Below, piece after piece: positions 9,346 through 19,860 of a stretch of DNA of 64,000 nucleotides (positions are counted from its first letter, which is position 1; every line of letters starts with the position of its first letter). The position numbers were made by a program, and so were the translations under genes. The notes beneath the pieces were generated by a model. That model was not told the origin of the DNA. It worked only from the letters and a program-made list of their open reading frames with translations, and searched no databases. Source of the stretch: Theropithecus gelada (taxonomy: Eukaryota > Chordata > Mammalia > Primates > Cercopithecidae); the NCBI RefSeq assembly GCF_003255815.1, contig NC_037681.1:83209578-83273577 (forward strand), given 5' to 3'.

Positions 9346-10739
9346 ACAAATCCCAGCCTCCTCTGAAGAAGGAGGTATAATGGTTTAGAGTTTGTTGTAA
9401 CCAGATCACTTGCTCTCTAACTTTTTAAATGTTTGTTTCTACTCGAGAGGAAGTACTGATAGATATACAGCAGGAGGAATTAGTAACACCATCTTGTTCT
9501 GCTAAAATATAGTGTAAATCTATTCTGTTATTTAGCACTACTTATATTAATGAAAAAAGGGTTTTTTTTTTTTTTTTTCCATTTAGTAAGACAAGTGCTC
9601 TGAAGATATTGACCATACAACGTTGAAGCCACAAGCTGGGGAGAGCTGAATTGCAACATTTCATAGAGAAAATAATTTGAAGTTCTTGGTTCAATCCAGA
9701 GGAGAGTGGGTGAAGATAAAGAACAGAAGGAGAGAAGAGCCAGTGAGATAAAAAGGAGCTGGTGTTAGGCTAAGGTCCCTAGGATGCTAACATGCCATCT
9801 TGAAAGAGTTTGCATCCTTGTGACTCAAATTCTTCTTTCTCTCACTCTTCCCCAGGTGCTGTCTGTAGTATTTTACTCTTTTCAAGGATGCTTTGTGCAG
9901 AGGAATAGTTTGTTGCTGCTGTTATTATTGTTTGTGTGCGTGACTGTCAAAAAAGGAGCTGAGTTTTACGTAATGGATCTTGAAGAGGGCACCTAAGGAA
10001 GCAGGAGGGAAAGGAGGCTGAGAACCTACAGTTCGGAGGAGCTCCCAGAAATGTTAGAGGATCATGACTATGAAATTTTATCCAGGTCTCAGAGGAAAGG
10101 AGGAGCAGCTGACACCCAGTTTATACAAAGAAAGAAGATATGATCCACATTGATGGTGTGTGCGTGCGTGTGTGTGTGTGCACGCATGCATGTTGCAAGG
10201 AGGGAGGCTTAGAGAAGAGGCATTTTCATCTAAACCTTGGAGGAAATGGTGTTTTGGGACTGGTTGCAGGAGGGCAGGTGGGCAATAGAGAGAGGCCTAG
10301 CGTGAATGAGAACATCTGCAGACACACACACACTCTCACACACAGTGTATAAATGAGAATATTTTGACCATAGCTGGAGATTCACTATTTTAAGATCTCT
10401 TCTTTCCCTTGAAGGAATACATTTTTAATTCTTCAATCTGCTGATGGTTCAATAAGAAATAAGGCCCCAGATCAGGGATTTTTAAACTTGTTTTTAAGCA
10501 ATAGAATCTTATCTTCAAACAAAATCTTATTCCAAACTGCAACATGTAAAACAGATCAACTCAGTTGCCCTGGTTAAGAGGTGAAGGTCTTGTCCTTTTG
10601 TACTCCCTCACACCCATCCCTCAGCATTCCTGGGGCTCTATGGAGCACAGCCCCAAAACCACCACCCTAGAACCAGAAAAATGAGTCTGTCTCATTGGTC
10701 TCCTTTCTTGATTCAAATATGTTGATCTTGCCAGGAGAA
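9346..10739. other. Mostly unrecognised; short simple repeats
   Basis: A T-run occupies about 9562-9578. A (GT)n tract lies near 10155-10180 and a (CA)n tract near 10322-10344. The 70-codon plus frames (9784-9996, 10140-10352) show no motif. Confidence 0.5.
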
Positions 10740-11400
10740 ATTCCATCCAGAAGTTTGTGCCAGAAAATGAAAAACGTTGATGATATCTAGTGCTGGCAAG
10801 GGAATGGGAAAATGGGCACACTCAGACACTCTTGGTGAGAGTATAAATTCGTGCAGTCGTTTTGAAGACGATACATCAAAATTTTAAATATATGAATGAC
10901 GTGCTCTTATAATTCCACTTTTAGAGACTGATGGCATAGACAGACTTCTACAAAAAAGTATATGTACAAGCATATTCATTGTTTATGACTGTAAAATCAG
11001 AAACAAATAGAAGAATGGTTAAATAGATTACGCTACCTCCTTATAATGGAATACAGTAGTCATTAAAATGGAAGAGATTCATTTAGGGAGATAGAGAAGG
11101 ATGTCTTTGTTACATCGTAAAGTGAAAATGCAAGTTACAAAGAATATAGTTAATCTGATCCTTTTTTTCAAGCGAGCAAATAAAACCCAAATTTTATGGA
11201 AACTGTGTAAGTACTTGTAATTGCACAGAACAAAAACCCCTCTAGAAATAAATGGTCAGTCTCCGGGGGTAGGCTTTACTTCTGGAAAAGGGGAATAGAG
11301 GTATATAGGTAAGGGGGACATACATTTTTATCCTATAGATATTTGTGTTATTTGGATTTTTTACAAAGGACACACAGTAACTTTATAATTTAAAAAGCAG
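10740..11400 (+). mobile_element. L1M 3' end, sense
   Basis: It reads like the end of L1 ORF2 plus 3' UTR: AGTGCTGGCAAGGGAATGGG, ACTCTTGGTGAGAGTATAAA, TATAATTCCACTTTTAGAG and TAATGGAATACAGTAGTCAT. Substitutions and small indels are frequent. Confidence 0.85.
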
Positions 11401-11974
11401 TGATGAGAAAGATTAAAAATAGCATCATAAAATAATTTACTTGTTTTCAAAAATGGATAGGTTTCTTCTTTTCTGTCAGTAAAGTGCAAATAATGCACCC
11501 TGTTTCCCTTATTGCCTTGGCTGCCAGGAAATCCAAAGTCAACTTTGAAACCTGAACCTAGCAGTGGCATTGACCTTTATATCTAGAATATTTACATTCC
11601 CTTTTTTTTTTTTTTTGGTCCTACTTTTCTATTCCCAGTTAACCAACTTTTTTTCCAGAGTTTCCAGGCTCTTTTTCCAAAAGAGATAGATTATAGAGAA
11701 AGAAAGGAACTCTGAACACCTTACTCTCAGCAGCCTACATTTCTCTGTGAGTACCAAACTCTCCAGGGTCAAGTGTGAGCTAAGTAGGGAAGCATTTACT
11801 ATTCATACTTCACACTGTGGTTATTCTCACACAGGATTTGAGGTGCCTGAGGGCAGGAATCTGTACTCTTGTAGTTATAGCAAACACTTGGCTCTACTTT
11901 GGAGTTTCACTTTGCCTGTATTCCAAACTTAACAGCTGCAAAGAGAGGCAGGAGCCTCATGTGACAAGTCTTAT
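11401..11974. other. No clear gene; weak L2-like words
   Basis: A T-tract at 11600-11616. GTGCCTGAGGGCAGGAATCTG at about 11843 is L2-like, but it is too short to call. Confidence 0.4.
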
Positions 11975-12110
11975 CTTCACCCTGTAGATGGTGGGAAACC
12001 ACTGAGGATTTTTAATTAAAGGAGTAACTGGATCTGAATCATGTTTGGAAAAAAAATAAAAAATTGGCAGAGGAGAAAGTAGACTGGCGCATGGAAAGGC
12101 AGAGATGCTC
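11975..12110 (-). repeat. Possible L2 fragment, antisense
   Basis: GTGGGAAACCACTGAGGATTTT, AGGAGTAACTGGATCTGA and AGTAGACTGGCGCATGGA follow an antisense L2 order. Confidence 0.45.
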
Positions 12111-12544
12111 ATTAAATACCTGTAAAGTGGTTGGATAATTGATGGTTAAATGACCAAGGTAATTTAAAGGTCTGCTTTTATTGGAAGGGCGTGTGCAGCA
12201 TTTGTCAGTACTACCTGGGTGGATCACTTGGTCTGAATATAGGCTAGTAAGGCCCATATCATAAGGCCAGTAAGATTCAAAAAAGGTTAAAAAAAAAATC
12301 TAGTTTCACAGACTGCAATCTTAAATACAGCAAGCCATTTCATAAAGGAGAGTGTAAACAGCTCAGAGCATAAAACGTATTGTGGTTTGAGAAGTGAAGG
12401 CAGCAGCCCCCCAGGTAACTTGGCAGGTCGCATCTTTATTTATATAGACAGGGGCCAGTTCCCTTTGCTAAAAGTGATGAAGACACATCTGCCTCACCTC
12501 TGACAGGGAAATGTGGCACCAACAAAGGACACCAGCTTGAGGTC
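12111..12544. other. No gene or clear repeat recognised
   Basis: No family recognised. The 72-codon minus frame (12039-12257) has no motif. Confidence 0.4.
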
Positions 12545-12645
12545 AGCCCGCTTCAGGCCCTGATTCTGTCACTTATTAACTGCATGACCTTGAACAACCC
12601 TTCAGAGCCAGTTTCTTCATTTGTAAATGGAGAGGCAAAGAGACA
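12545..12645 (+). repeat. MIR SINE fragment
   Basis: CTGATTCTGTCACTTATTAAC, CATGACCTTGAACAACCC and AGTTTCTTCATTTGTAAATGG match the MIR core, sense orientation. Confidence 0.8.
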
Positions 12646-12754
12646 CCCACTTCCGCGGGTGGGAGGGTAAAACAGAGAAAGCATGTTAATCTTCAGGGAC
12701 AAGCGTGACTTATTTTTTATCTTATTTTTAAAAAAAATTAGACTTTATGTAACC

Positions 12755-13199
12755 TTCCTCCCGCCCCCCCCACCCCCCATTTAAGAATGCGGTTTTTGTT
12801 ATTTATTAACTCAAATAGCCTGGGTGGGTGTGTTTTGGGTCTTTTGCACACTGAACAGCTTGCAGAATTAATAGCTGGTCTGGTTCTCCCTTTAGATCTG
12901 GGGGTGGGGGTCAGGCACAGAGACGATAATCACCTGTCCTGGGACTCATACCTCGCAGGGAGTGGGGCCATCCCTTTTATTGTCACAGCCCAGCCCAGCC
13001 CCTGATTCTTGCCGGCGTCCACATCTCTGAACCTACCCCCAAAACATTTGAGGTTGCAGGCCTGGGCCCCATCCCCGCCCCACCCTGCGCGCGCGTGGCC
13101 AGCACTGCTGGGCCGTGTTGCGGGTAATTCTTGTCCCCAGACGCGGCTTCAGGCCTGCAGGCTCTGAGGGTCCTGCCCACTGCGGAGCAGGTGTTGCAG
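12755..13199. other. GC-rich patch, no gene recognised
   Basis: A C-run (12761-12778) leads into DNA noticeably richer in G+C and CpG than its neighbours. It includes a GCGCGCG string near 13088. Frames at 12787-13005 and 12983-13227 have no recognisable domain. It could be a decayed CpG-rich regulatory segment or old repeat DNA. Confidence 0.5.
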
Positions 13200-13355
13200 G
13201 AATCAGTGACTCACAAAATGTCGCCAAGTTAATATTGGTATTATGTATGGATTATAGTTTAAATGCATAGGAATCAGGGACTTCATGGTCAAAACAAAGT
13301 CCATGTTAAACCTCCCTCCACCATGCCTAACAAATATGGGCGTTCTCAGCTCCTT
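13200..13355 (+). repeat. Duplicated segment, copy A
   Basis: It begins AATCAGTGACTCAC and ends GCGTTCTCAGCTCCTTT. The same ordered blocks recur at 13620-14112. It contains the AP-1-like heptamer TGACTCA at 13207-13213. Confidence 0.88.
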
Positions 13356-13619
13356 TCTGTCCCTGCGAAGCTCTAGAAGCCCCTTGGCTGGGCGTGGCAA
13401 GATGGAGAAGGGAGAAATAATCCAGGTTCTAGTGAAAAATCTTGTCCTTGGGACTGGTAGGTACAGTTGCTGTCAACTCACAGTTCTCCCAAAAGGCGGG
13501 GTCCTTCCTTCAGCTCAGCCTGCTCCCTCTCTCCTCGCCTCCCCATCTCTAGGAGGCGGGATGTGGCAGCCACTGCTCTCCCGGAGACGCCGCCCATACA
13601 TTGTCAGGTTGTCCCAGAG
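13356..13619. other. GC-rich spacer between duplicated segments
   Basis: CpG-containing sequence covered by part of a 114-codon plus frame (13285-13629). That frame lacks any recognised motif and runs through the duplication, so it is not called as a gene. Confidence 0.45.
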
Positions 13620-14112
13620 TGATCAGTGACTCAAAAATGTTAATAAATTAACATGAATAGTATGTGTAGGTTCTATGTCAAATGCATTGAGATCAGGGAC
13701 TTAATTGTTAAAATAAACATGCCCATCCCCCCACCAAAAAAAAAGTTCATTTAAACCTCTTTTTGGTGGGGTGTGATGGGTCATGCTTGTAATTCTAGCA
13801 CTTTGGGAGGCTGAGGTGGGCGGATCACCTGAGATCAGGAGTTTGAGACCAGCCTGGCCAATATGGTGAAACCCCATCTCTACTAAAAATACAAAAAACT
13901 GGCCAGGCGTGGTGGTGGGTGCCTGTAATCCCAACTACTTGGGAGGCTGAGGCAGGAGAATCGCTTGAACCCAGGAGGCAGAGGTTGCAGTGAGCCGAGA
14001 TCGGGCCACTGCACTCCAGCCCAGGCTACACGATGAGATTCCATCTCAAAACAAAACAAAACAACCTTTTTTTCACCATGCCTGACAAATATGGGGGTTC
14101 TCAGCTACTTTT
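13620..14112 (+). repeat. Duplicated segment, copy B, split by an Alu
   Basis: GATCAGTGACTCAAAAATGT starts the copy. GAGATCAGGGACTTAATTG and TTTAAACCTCTTTTT follow, and after the Alu it resumes with CACCATGCCTGACAAATATG and TTCTCAGCTACTTTT. It parallels copy A, 421 bp upstream. The heptamer TGACTCA recurs at 13627-13633. Confidence 0.87.
13766..14064 (+). mobile_element. Alu (S-like)
   Basis: Full-length Alu in sense orientation with both arms, ending in a (CAAAA)n tail. It interrupts copy B. ACCTCTTTTT before it and ACCTTTTTTT after it are a plausible eroded target duplication. Confidence 0.95.
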
Positions 14113-14289
14113 CCTTTTTCAAACATAAATCTGTAAGGAGTATCCTTCTCAAAGATCCCTGAGGCCTGTGATAGGTCATCTTTGCCTTTGCTGATGTGTC
14201 CTGCTTTAACATTCCTGAGAATATGTATTTGCTGTACAGAACAAACTCTATTATCTTATTGCTTTCACTAGCAGATGAGGAAAATGGGG

Positions 14290-14490
14290 AAGAGTGTATA
14301 TTTATAGGGTTCAACCACATGCCAGGCACCTTTTACGGCATCTTTTTTCATCTCTGTATCTTCAATCCCTATTTCACATATGAAGAAATGGAGGCAAAAG
14401 AGATCAAATAACCTACCCAAAGTCACAGTATTTGAATCTAGACCTCGAAACCCTTTGGAGCCAAAGTCAATACCTTTTCTACTCTGCCAA
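14290..14490 (-). repeat. MIR SINE, antisense
   Basis: CATGCCAGGCACCTTTTACGG, CATATGAAGAAATGGAGGC, ATAACCTACCCAAAGTCACAG and TTGAATCTAGACC are in antisense MIR order. Confidence 0.8.
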
Positions 14491-15503
14491 AGAGTTCCCT
14501 GAGGGGAAAATTTTAATGACTTGTGAAATTCACATTTTAATGCTACAATATTTTTAAGCCCCTCCCCTATAAAAAGGGTATGTACTGTCTCATAATTCAT
14601 CAGTATCTAGGAAATGAGATCTTGGTACTTCCACTTAACCCCTCTGGTCTCTAGTCTTGCCTCTTCTGGAGATCTCCCTCTTCGGTGGAGCCTGTTCGAT
14701 GCCAAAGATATGGGACTTGAAGGGTTTTCTATCACTGCAGGCTGCAGTGGTGGAAAGCAAAGCAGTTTGACATCTCGCAGTACCCAGATTAACCTCCGTC
14801 TGGTCTATCCCCTTGCATGTTTGCTTGAGTGACATTATTCAAGGTTCCTTCTGTCACTTTAGCCTTGACATATGCCAAGTCTCTGGAAGGGGATGGGGTA
14901 AAACAAAATTTGTTTTTGTTAAGTATTTTTTGAAGGAGTGTATGGATATGAGAAAATGGATATAGTGGGAGAGGATGTCCTAACTTTCATCCAAACTCAG
15001 AAGCTGGAATCTAGATTTATGTGATGAACTGGTTACATTGGGTATCTATCCTCATGTGGGAAAAGGGGGTCCTGAGGAAGCCTTTAAGAGATAACATATC
15101 TTGAATAAAGAGTGATGCAGGCAAACTTGATCCAGTAACAAAATTTGAGTGGCAGGAAGGGAGGAGAATGTACATCTTAGCATTTGCCACCAGGGAGGGA
15201 CTCTCCCCTGATGGTCAGTTTGGTTAATATCCAAGAATCTCAGAGAAGAGAGTCTCAGAGAAGAGGGGCTTCTGGAGAAGCCCCTCGGTAAGTGCTGAGC
15301 AGGCAATCTCATACATGTTTCCCACATTAAGCCCCTAGCAGAAGTCATGTCTGGATCTGAAGGTTAGCTGTCATGGCCATGCCAATGCACTGATTTCATC
15401 ATCAGCACATTTGAATAAGTATAAAAGAGGTACAGTTGGTTCTAAAAAGGCTGTTTAAGAAAGTTAACAGCGTTCTCAGTTAAGATAGTGAATTGAAGGT
15501 ATG
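14491..15503. other. No gene or clear repeat recognised
   Basis: Unique-looking DNA. Overlapping short frames at 14614-14835 and 15052-15348 have no motif. A local tandem word CTCAGAGAAGAG occurs twice at 15239-15263. Confidence 0.45.
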
Positions 15504-15505
15504 TA

Positions 15506-16184
15506 CAGTAATCCCCTCTTGTCTGCAGTTTTGCTTTCTGTGGTTTTAGTTACCCCAGTTAACTGCAATTTGAAAATATTAAAGGGAACATTCCAGAAAT
15601 AAACAATCGTAAGTTTTAAATTGCATGACTTTCTGAATAGTGTAATGAAATCTGGCGCCATTTCATTCTGTCCAGCATGGAATGTGAATTATCTGTTTGC
15701 CCAGCATATCCATGCCATATATGCTACCTGCCTGTTAGTCCTCAACATCCTCTGCTCCTGATATCCAACCATTAACATTGTCATGACTTAATGATCTAGA
15801 ATCACCTGAAGCAGATGATTCTCCTACCTACTGTCAGAAGGTCAATAGAAGCCTAACGCTACATCACAATGCCTACATCACTCACCTCACTTCATCTCAT
15901 CAGGTAGGCTTTTTTTCATCTAGTATCAAAAGAAGGGTGACTACAGTACAGTAAGATGTTTTGAGAGAGACATTCACATAACTTTTATAATAGTATATTA
16001 TTATAATTATTCTCAGTTATTTCGATTAATCTCCTACTATGCCTAACTTATAAATTAAACTCTATCATAGGTATGTATGTATAGGAAAAAATATAGTTCA
16101 TATAGGGTTTAATACTATCTGCTGGTTTCAGGTGTCCACCAGGGGTCTTGAAACATATGCCCTGAAGATAAGGGAGGACTACTG
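15506..16184. mobile_element. Tigger (TcMar-Tigger/pogo) non-autonomous DNA transposon
   Basis: A 679-bp element bounded by TA target sites at 15504-15505 and 16185-16186. The left end CAGTAATCCCCTCTTGTCTG is the inverted complement of the right end AGATAAGGGAGGACTACTG, with some decay. The internal blocks ATTAAAGGGAACATTCCAG, AAACAATCGTAAGTTTTAAA and CAGGTGTCCACCAGGGGTCT are typical Tigger words. It carries no transposase frame, so it is a deletion derivative that needed a transposase in trans. Confidence 0.92.
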
Positions 16185-16186
16185 TA

Positions 16187-16847
16187 TCTAATTTCATTTT
16201 CTTCTGACATAACTAAAACCACATTAAATAAATGTTTACAAAAGACAAACACACCAGTATAGGAAAGATGATAAGAGCCACAAAAGTTTGGAAGCTGGAA
16301 AGCAGATGGAGAAGCCAAAAAAGCTCAGTCCTAAGCTGGCTTCAAACCACAGAATCTTCAAGCAGCTCAGGAATTGGCAGCATCAGGTGTACCCGCGACT
16401 TAAATAAGGAAGAAAAAACAACTTGAGAAGCAATTGGATTCCTAGCTGCCTATTTACTCTTCATGGTGCTAGGTGACTGTTCCTCCCCTGTCCCAGCAGA
16501 AGTCTGGAGATTTTGTGTTTATAGGTATGGCTGGGAGCAGGACTTCCTACTGAGGGGAAAAATGAGTTCGTATATTCTGACTCCCCACCCCTTTTCTTTC
16601 ACCTGTTTCTCAGTCAAGCCCTCATCTACCAGGCAGGAGATCAGAAAATTCTCTGTGGCAAACAAGTCAAAAAATTCTCTGGGCAAAGCAAGGGGGCAGG
16701 AAAAAAAGCAAAGACACTAACTTCAGGGGTCTGCCAAGAAACTGTACATCTGGATTATCCTTAAGTTTAAAGTCAACAAGCCCTGCCTACTTGTCTAGTG
16801 CTTTTAATCAGCAATTTTTTAAATGCAGAAAACCAAGAATTACCAGA
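16187..16847. other. No gene or clear repeat recognised
   Basis: Frames of 64-85 codons (16232-16426, 16463-16720) have no recognised motif. GAAAATTCTCTG / AAAAATTCTCTG repeats within 16645-16682. Confidence 0.45.
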
Positions 16848-17212
16848 TGATATGGTTTGGCTGTGTCCCCACCCAAATCTCATAGTGAATTGTAATTTCC
16901 ATAATCCCCACATGTGGTGAAAGGGACCAGGTGGAGATAATTGAATCATGGGGGCAGTTTCTCCCATTCTGTTCTCATGATAATGTGTTAGTTCTCACGA
17001 GATCTGATGGTTTTATAAGGGGCTTCCCCCACCCCACTTCACTGGGCAGTTATTCTTCTTCCTGTCTCCGTGTTTGTTTCCCCTTCCGCCATGATTGTAA
17101 GTCCAGAGGCCTCCCCAGCCCTGCGGAACTGTGAGTCTATTAATCCACTTTCCTTTATAAATTACCTGGTCTCGGCTATATCCTATAGCAGCAGGAGAAT
17201 GGACTAATATAC
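16848..17212 (+). mobile_element. ERVL-MaLR solo LTR (MSTA/THE1-like)
   Basis: Complete LTR from TGATATGGTTTGGCTGTGTC to a GGACTAATATAC terminus, with ACGAGATCTGATGGTTTTAT, TTCCGCCATGATTGTAAG and CCTTTATAAATTACC. No internal ERV region follows, so recombination between LTRs has left a solo copy. The 119-codon minus frame at 17013-17372 lies partly in it and is not a gene. Confidence 0.93.
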
Positions 17213-17329
17213 CAGCTATATAAGGACAGTCCCCAGTGAAAAAGATAAGAGACCTAAATAAATACCAAAAAAAAAGAAAAAAAAAGCAACATGAAGCAAT
17301 AGAGACTATGCAGGGGAGAAGAAAACCAA

Positions 17330-18235
17330 CAAGATTTCTCATATCCTCAGATAATAGACAAATACTGCACACATGAAAGAAGAATAGAATAGTATAAAAA
17401 GGTCATTTAGAGAACAAAAAGCTCTTAGAAATTTAAAAAAATATGAAATTAAAAAAATTTAAGACTAGAATGTAAGATTAAAAATTTTCTCAGAAAGTAG
17501 AAGGTTAAGATTTTCCCAGAAAGTAGAACAAAGAGTAGACAGAGGAGAGAAAGGGTAAGGAAATGAGAGGTCTGTTCTAGAAGGTTTAATATCAAAATTA
17601 TAAGAGCTCCAGAAAACATGAATGGAGCAGAGAAAATTATCAATGAAATAATTCAATAAAATATCTCAGAACTGATGAACATGAATTGCTGGAACAAAAG
17701 GGCCTATATGGATGAAATCAGACCCTCGCAAAGGCATGTTGTAAATTTTTAGAACTCTGGGGAAAAAAGGAAATTAAGCTTCTATAGAGGCATAAACAAG
17801 TCACATACACAAAGTTAAGAATCCAAATAATTTCAGACACTCAACAATGTACTATAAACAAGGGAACAATACCTTTAAAATACTGAAGGAGAATTATTTC
17901 AAAGCTAGAACTTTATACCCAGCCAAACCATCAATCAAACAGGGCTACTGAATTGTACAATTCCAGGGAGCAATATTCAGAATGCAGTGTTAAACAATAA
18001 AGTGGCTCACATTCAAGAATGAGGACAGAACAATGACATTTTCAGACATTCAAGTCTCAAAAACTTATTTCCCATGCATGCTTTCTCAAACTACTGGGGA
18101 ATGTAAAAAAGTAAACTAGGAAAGAGGGAGACATGAGATATAGACAAGGCTGACTTTGTGGATATCACCCCATATAGTCACACAGGATTCTACACATAGA
18201 AGGATCCCACACTTGGTTTAATGCTCTGCTGTTGT
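17330..18235 (+). mobile_element. HAL1/L1M ORF1-region fragment, sense
   Basis: The order GAACAAAAAGCTCTTAGAAAT, CAGAAAGTAGAACAAAGAG, ATTATCAATGAAATAATTC, CTGAAGGAGAATTATTTC, GAACTTTATACCCAGCCAAA, then CATTTTCAGACATTCAAG and CCCATGCATGCTTTCTC follows the ORF1 region of HAL1 and old L1M elements. The reading frame is destroyed. Its start may extend left to the MaLR LTR at 17212. Confidence 0.8.
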
Positions 18236-18250
18236 CATCTTGAAATTCTT

Positions 18251-18552
18251 TTTTTTTTTTTTTGAGACAGAGTCTCGCTCTGTCGCCCAGGCTGGAGTGC
18301 AGTGGCCGGATCTCAGCTCACTGCAAGCTCCGCCTCCCGGGTTCACGCCATTCTCCGGCCTCAGCCTCCCCAGTAGCTGGGACTACAGGCGCCCACCGCC
18401 TCACCCGGCTTGTTTTTTGTATTTTTTTTTTTTTAGTAGAGACGGGGTTTCACCGTGTTAGCCAGGATGGTCTCAATCTCCTGACCTCGTGATCCGCCCG
18501 TCTCGGCCTCCCAAAGTGCTGGGATTACAGGCTTGAGCCACCGTGCCTGGCC
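18251..18552 (-). mobile_element. Young AluY, cercopithecoid-like
   Basis: Full-length antisense Alu with target duplications TGAAATTCTT at 18241-18250 and 18553-18562. It carries GGCCGGATCTCAGCTCACTG and GGATTACAGGCTTGAGCC, variants I associate with Old World monkey AluY lineages. CpG sites are still frequent, which indicates a recent insertion. Confidence 0.95.
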
Positions 18553-18562
18553 TGAAATTCTT

Positions 18563-19199
18563 ACAATTTTTTAACAAGGGACCCCAGGTTTTCAGTTTGC
18601 ACTGGGTCCCACAAATTATGTGATCTGATCTTGCATACAATAAGCACATGATCCAACCCTGGTGAAAGGCAAAAGGAATCCCCATAAGGACAGTGAAGAG
18701 AGATTCCAGGACAGCTATCAACAGACAGACAGCAACTGTTCCAGAGAGGAGCATGAGACTCAAGAGACAGACATAGCCAAGTTTTCACTGCTATTTTACT
18801 CTCGTTTTCAACCCGAGGATAGAATGCTTGAGTGAGCTTGCCCAGATTCTTACTGTGTCATGAACTTTTGCTGAAAAAGCTCCAGCTCTCTATTCCATAC
18901 CCTGCTGCTTGCATCAGTTGAGGACATTTATTGCATCTCACCAAAGTTTCTGCTTAAACCTACATCCGAGAGCTGGAGGTGAATTAGAAAATAGAGAGCA
19001 TCCCCTACCCTCTGACCATATTTCTGCCCGACTTCAATGCCAGGCTCACCTAGGAACATTGCCAGGTGCTCAGACTGCACAGAGCCTTGTGTTTCCTAGG
19101 ACTGGTGTATAACCTTGGCCACTAACTTCCCCAGAAAGGGCTCTTGTAAATGCTTAAGCTGATGCCGAGAAATTCTGTTGCTCTCATCCCTGAGGTTTC
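18563..19199. other. No gene or clear repeat recognised
   Basis: Unique-looking DNA. The minus frames of 75-96 codons (18473-18788) run into the neighbouring Alu and have no motif. Confidence 0.45.
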
Positions 19200-19860
19200 A
19201 ACTAATAGAACTTTGATATTTTTTTACACAGCTAGTAAATTTTCAAAACTAAACAATATATTGTTTAGGTATGTAAACATAGGTGGTAAAACCATAAAGC
19301 AGGGAATGATTAACGTGAAAGTGCAAATTTTTAAAAAGTGCAAATTAATATTAGCCTCTGGATAACCACGGGTGGGAAGTGAACAGAGGAGAGGTTTTGG
19401 GGCAGGTGCATGGGACTTGTTAATGTTTTATTCTTAAACTAGGTTAGGTAGTGAGTACGTGGGTATTGGGGGTTTTATGATTTTTTGTTTTTTTTTTTTC
19501 TTTAGATGAGGTTTCATTCTGTCACCCAGCCTGGAGTGCAGTGGTGTGATCTCAGCTCACTTCAGCCTCCACCTTCTGGGCTAAGTGATCCTCCCACCTC
19601 AGCCTTCCGAGTAGTTGGGATTACAGGCCTGCACCACCATGCTTGGCTAATTTTTTGTGTGCGTTTTTGGTAGAGACAGGGTTTTGCCATGTTGCCCAGG
19701 CTAATCTCAAACTCCTGAGCTCAAGCAATCTGCCCACCTCGGCCTCCCAAAGTGCTGGGATTACAGGCGTGAGCCACCATGCCTGGCCAGTATTGGGTTT
19801 TTAATTCTTCTTTAAATTGTACCTATATTTTAATAAACTCTTCTAAGGGCAGTAAAAAAT
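19200..19860 (+). mobile_element. Probable old L1 3'-end fragment split by an Alu
   Basis: GCCTCTGGATAACCACGGG, GGGGCAGGTGCATGGGACTT and TTAATGTTTTATTCTTAAACT before the Alu, and TTTAAATTGTACCTATATTTTAATAAACTC after it, resemble an L1ME-type tail. It is strongly diverged. A 20-bp perfect palindrome sits at 19249-19268. Confidence 0.5.
19485..19788 (-). mobile_element. Alu (S/J-like), antisense
   Basis: Full-length antisense Alu from a T-rich tail to GAGCCACCATGCCTGGCC. GTATTGGG lies before the tail (19463-19470) and after the head (19790-19797), consistent with an eroded target duplication. Confidence 0.94.

Noticed and set aside
9559..9578. T-run as a possible antisense Alu or L1 tail
   Set aside because: No element body follows. 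It is a simple homopolymer.
13370..13400. GGCTGGGCGTGG resembling an Alu head
   Set aside because: The sequence after it (CAAGATGG...) departs from Alu at once, so it is a coincidental match.
13285..13629. 114-codon plus-strand open frame in the GC-rich patch
   Set aside because: No recognisable domain or signal. It runs across the duplicated segment, and GC-rich DNA favours chance open frames.
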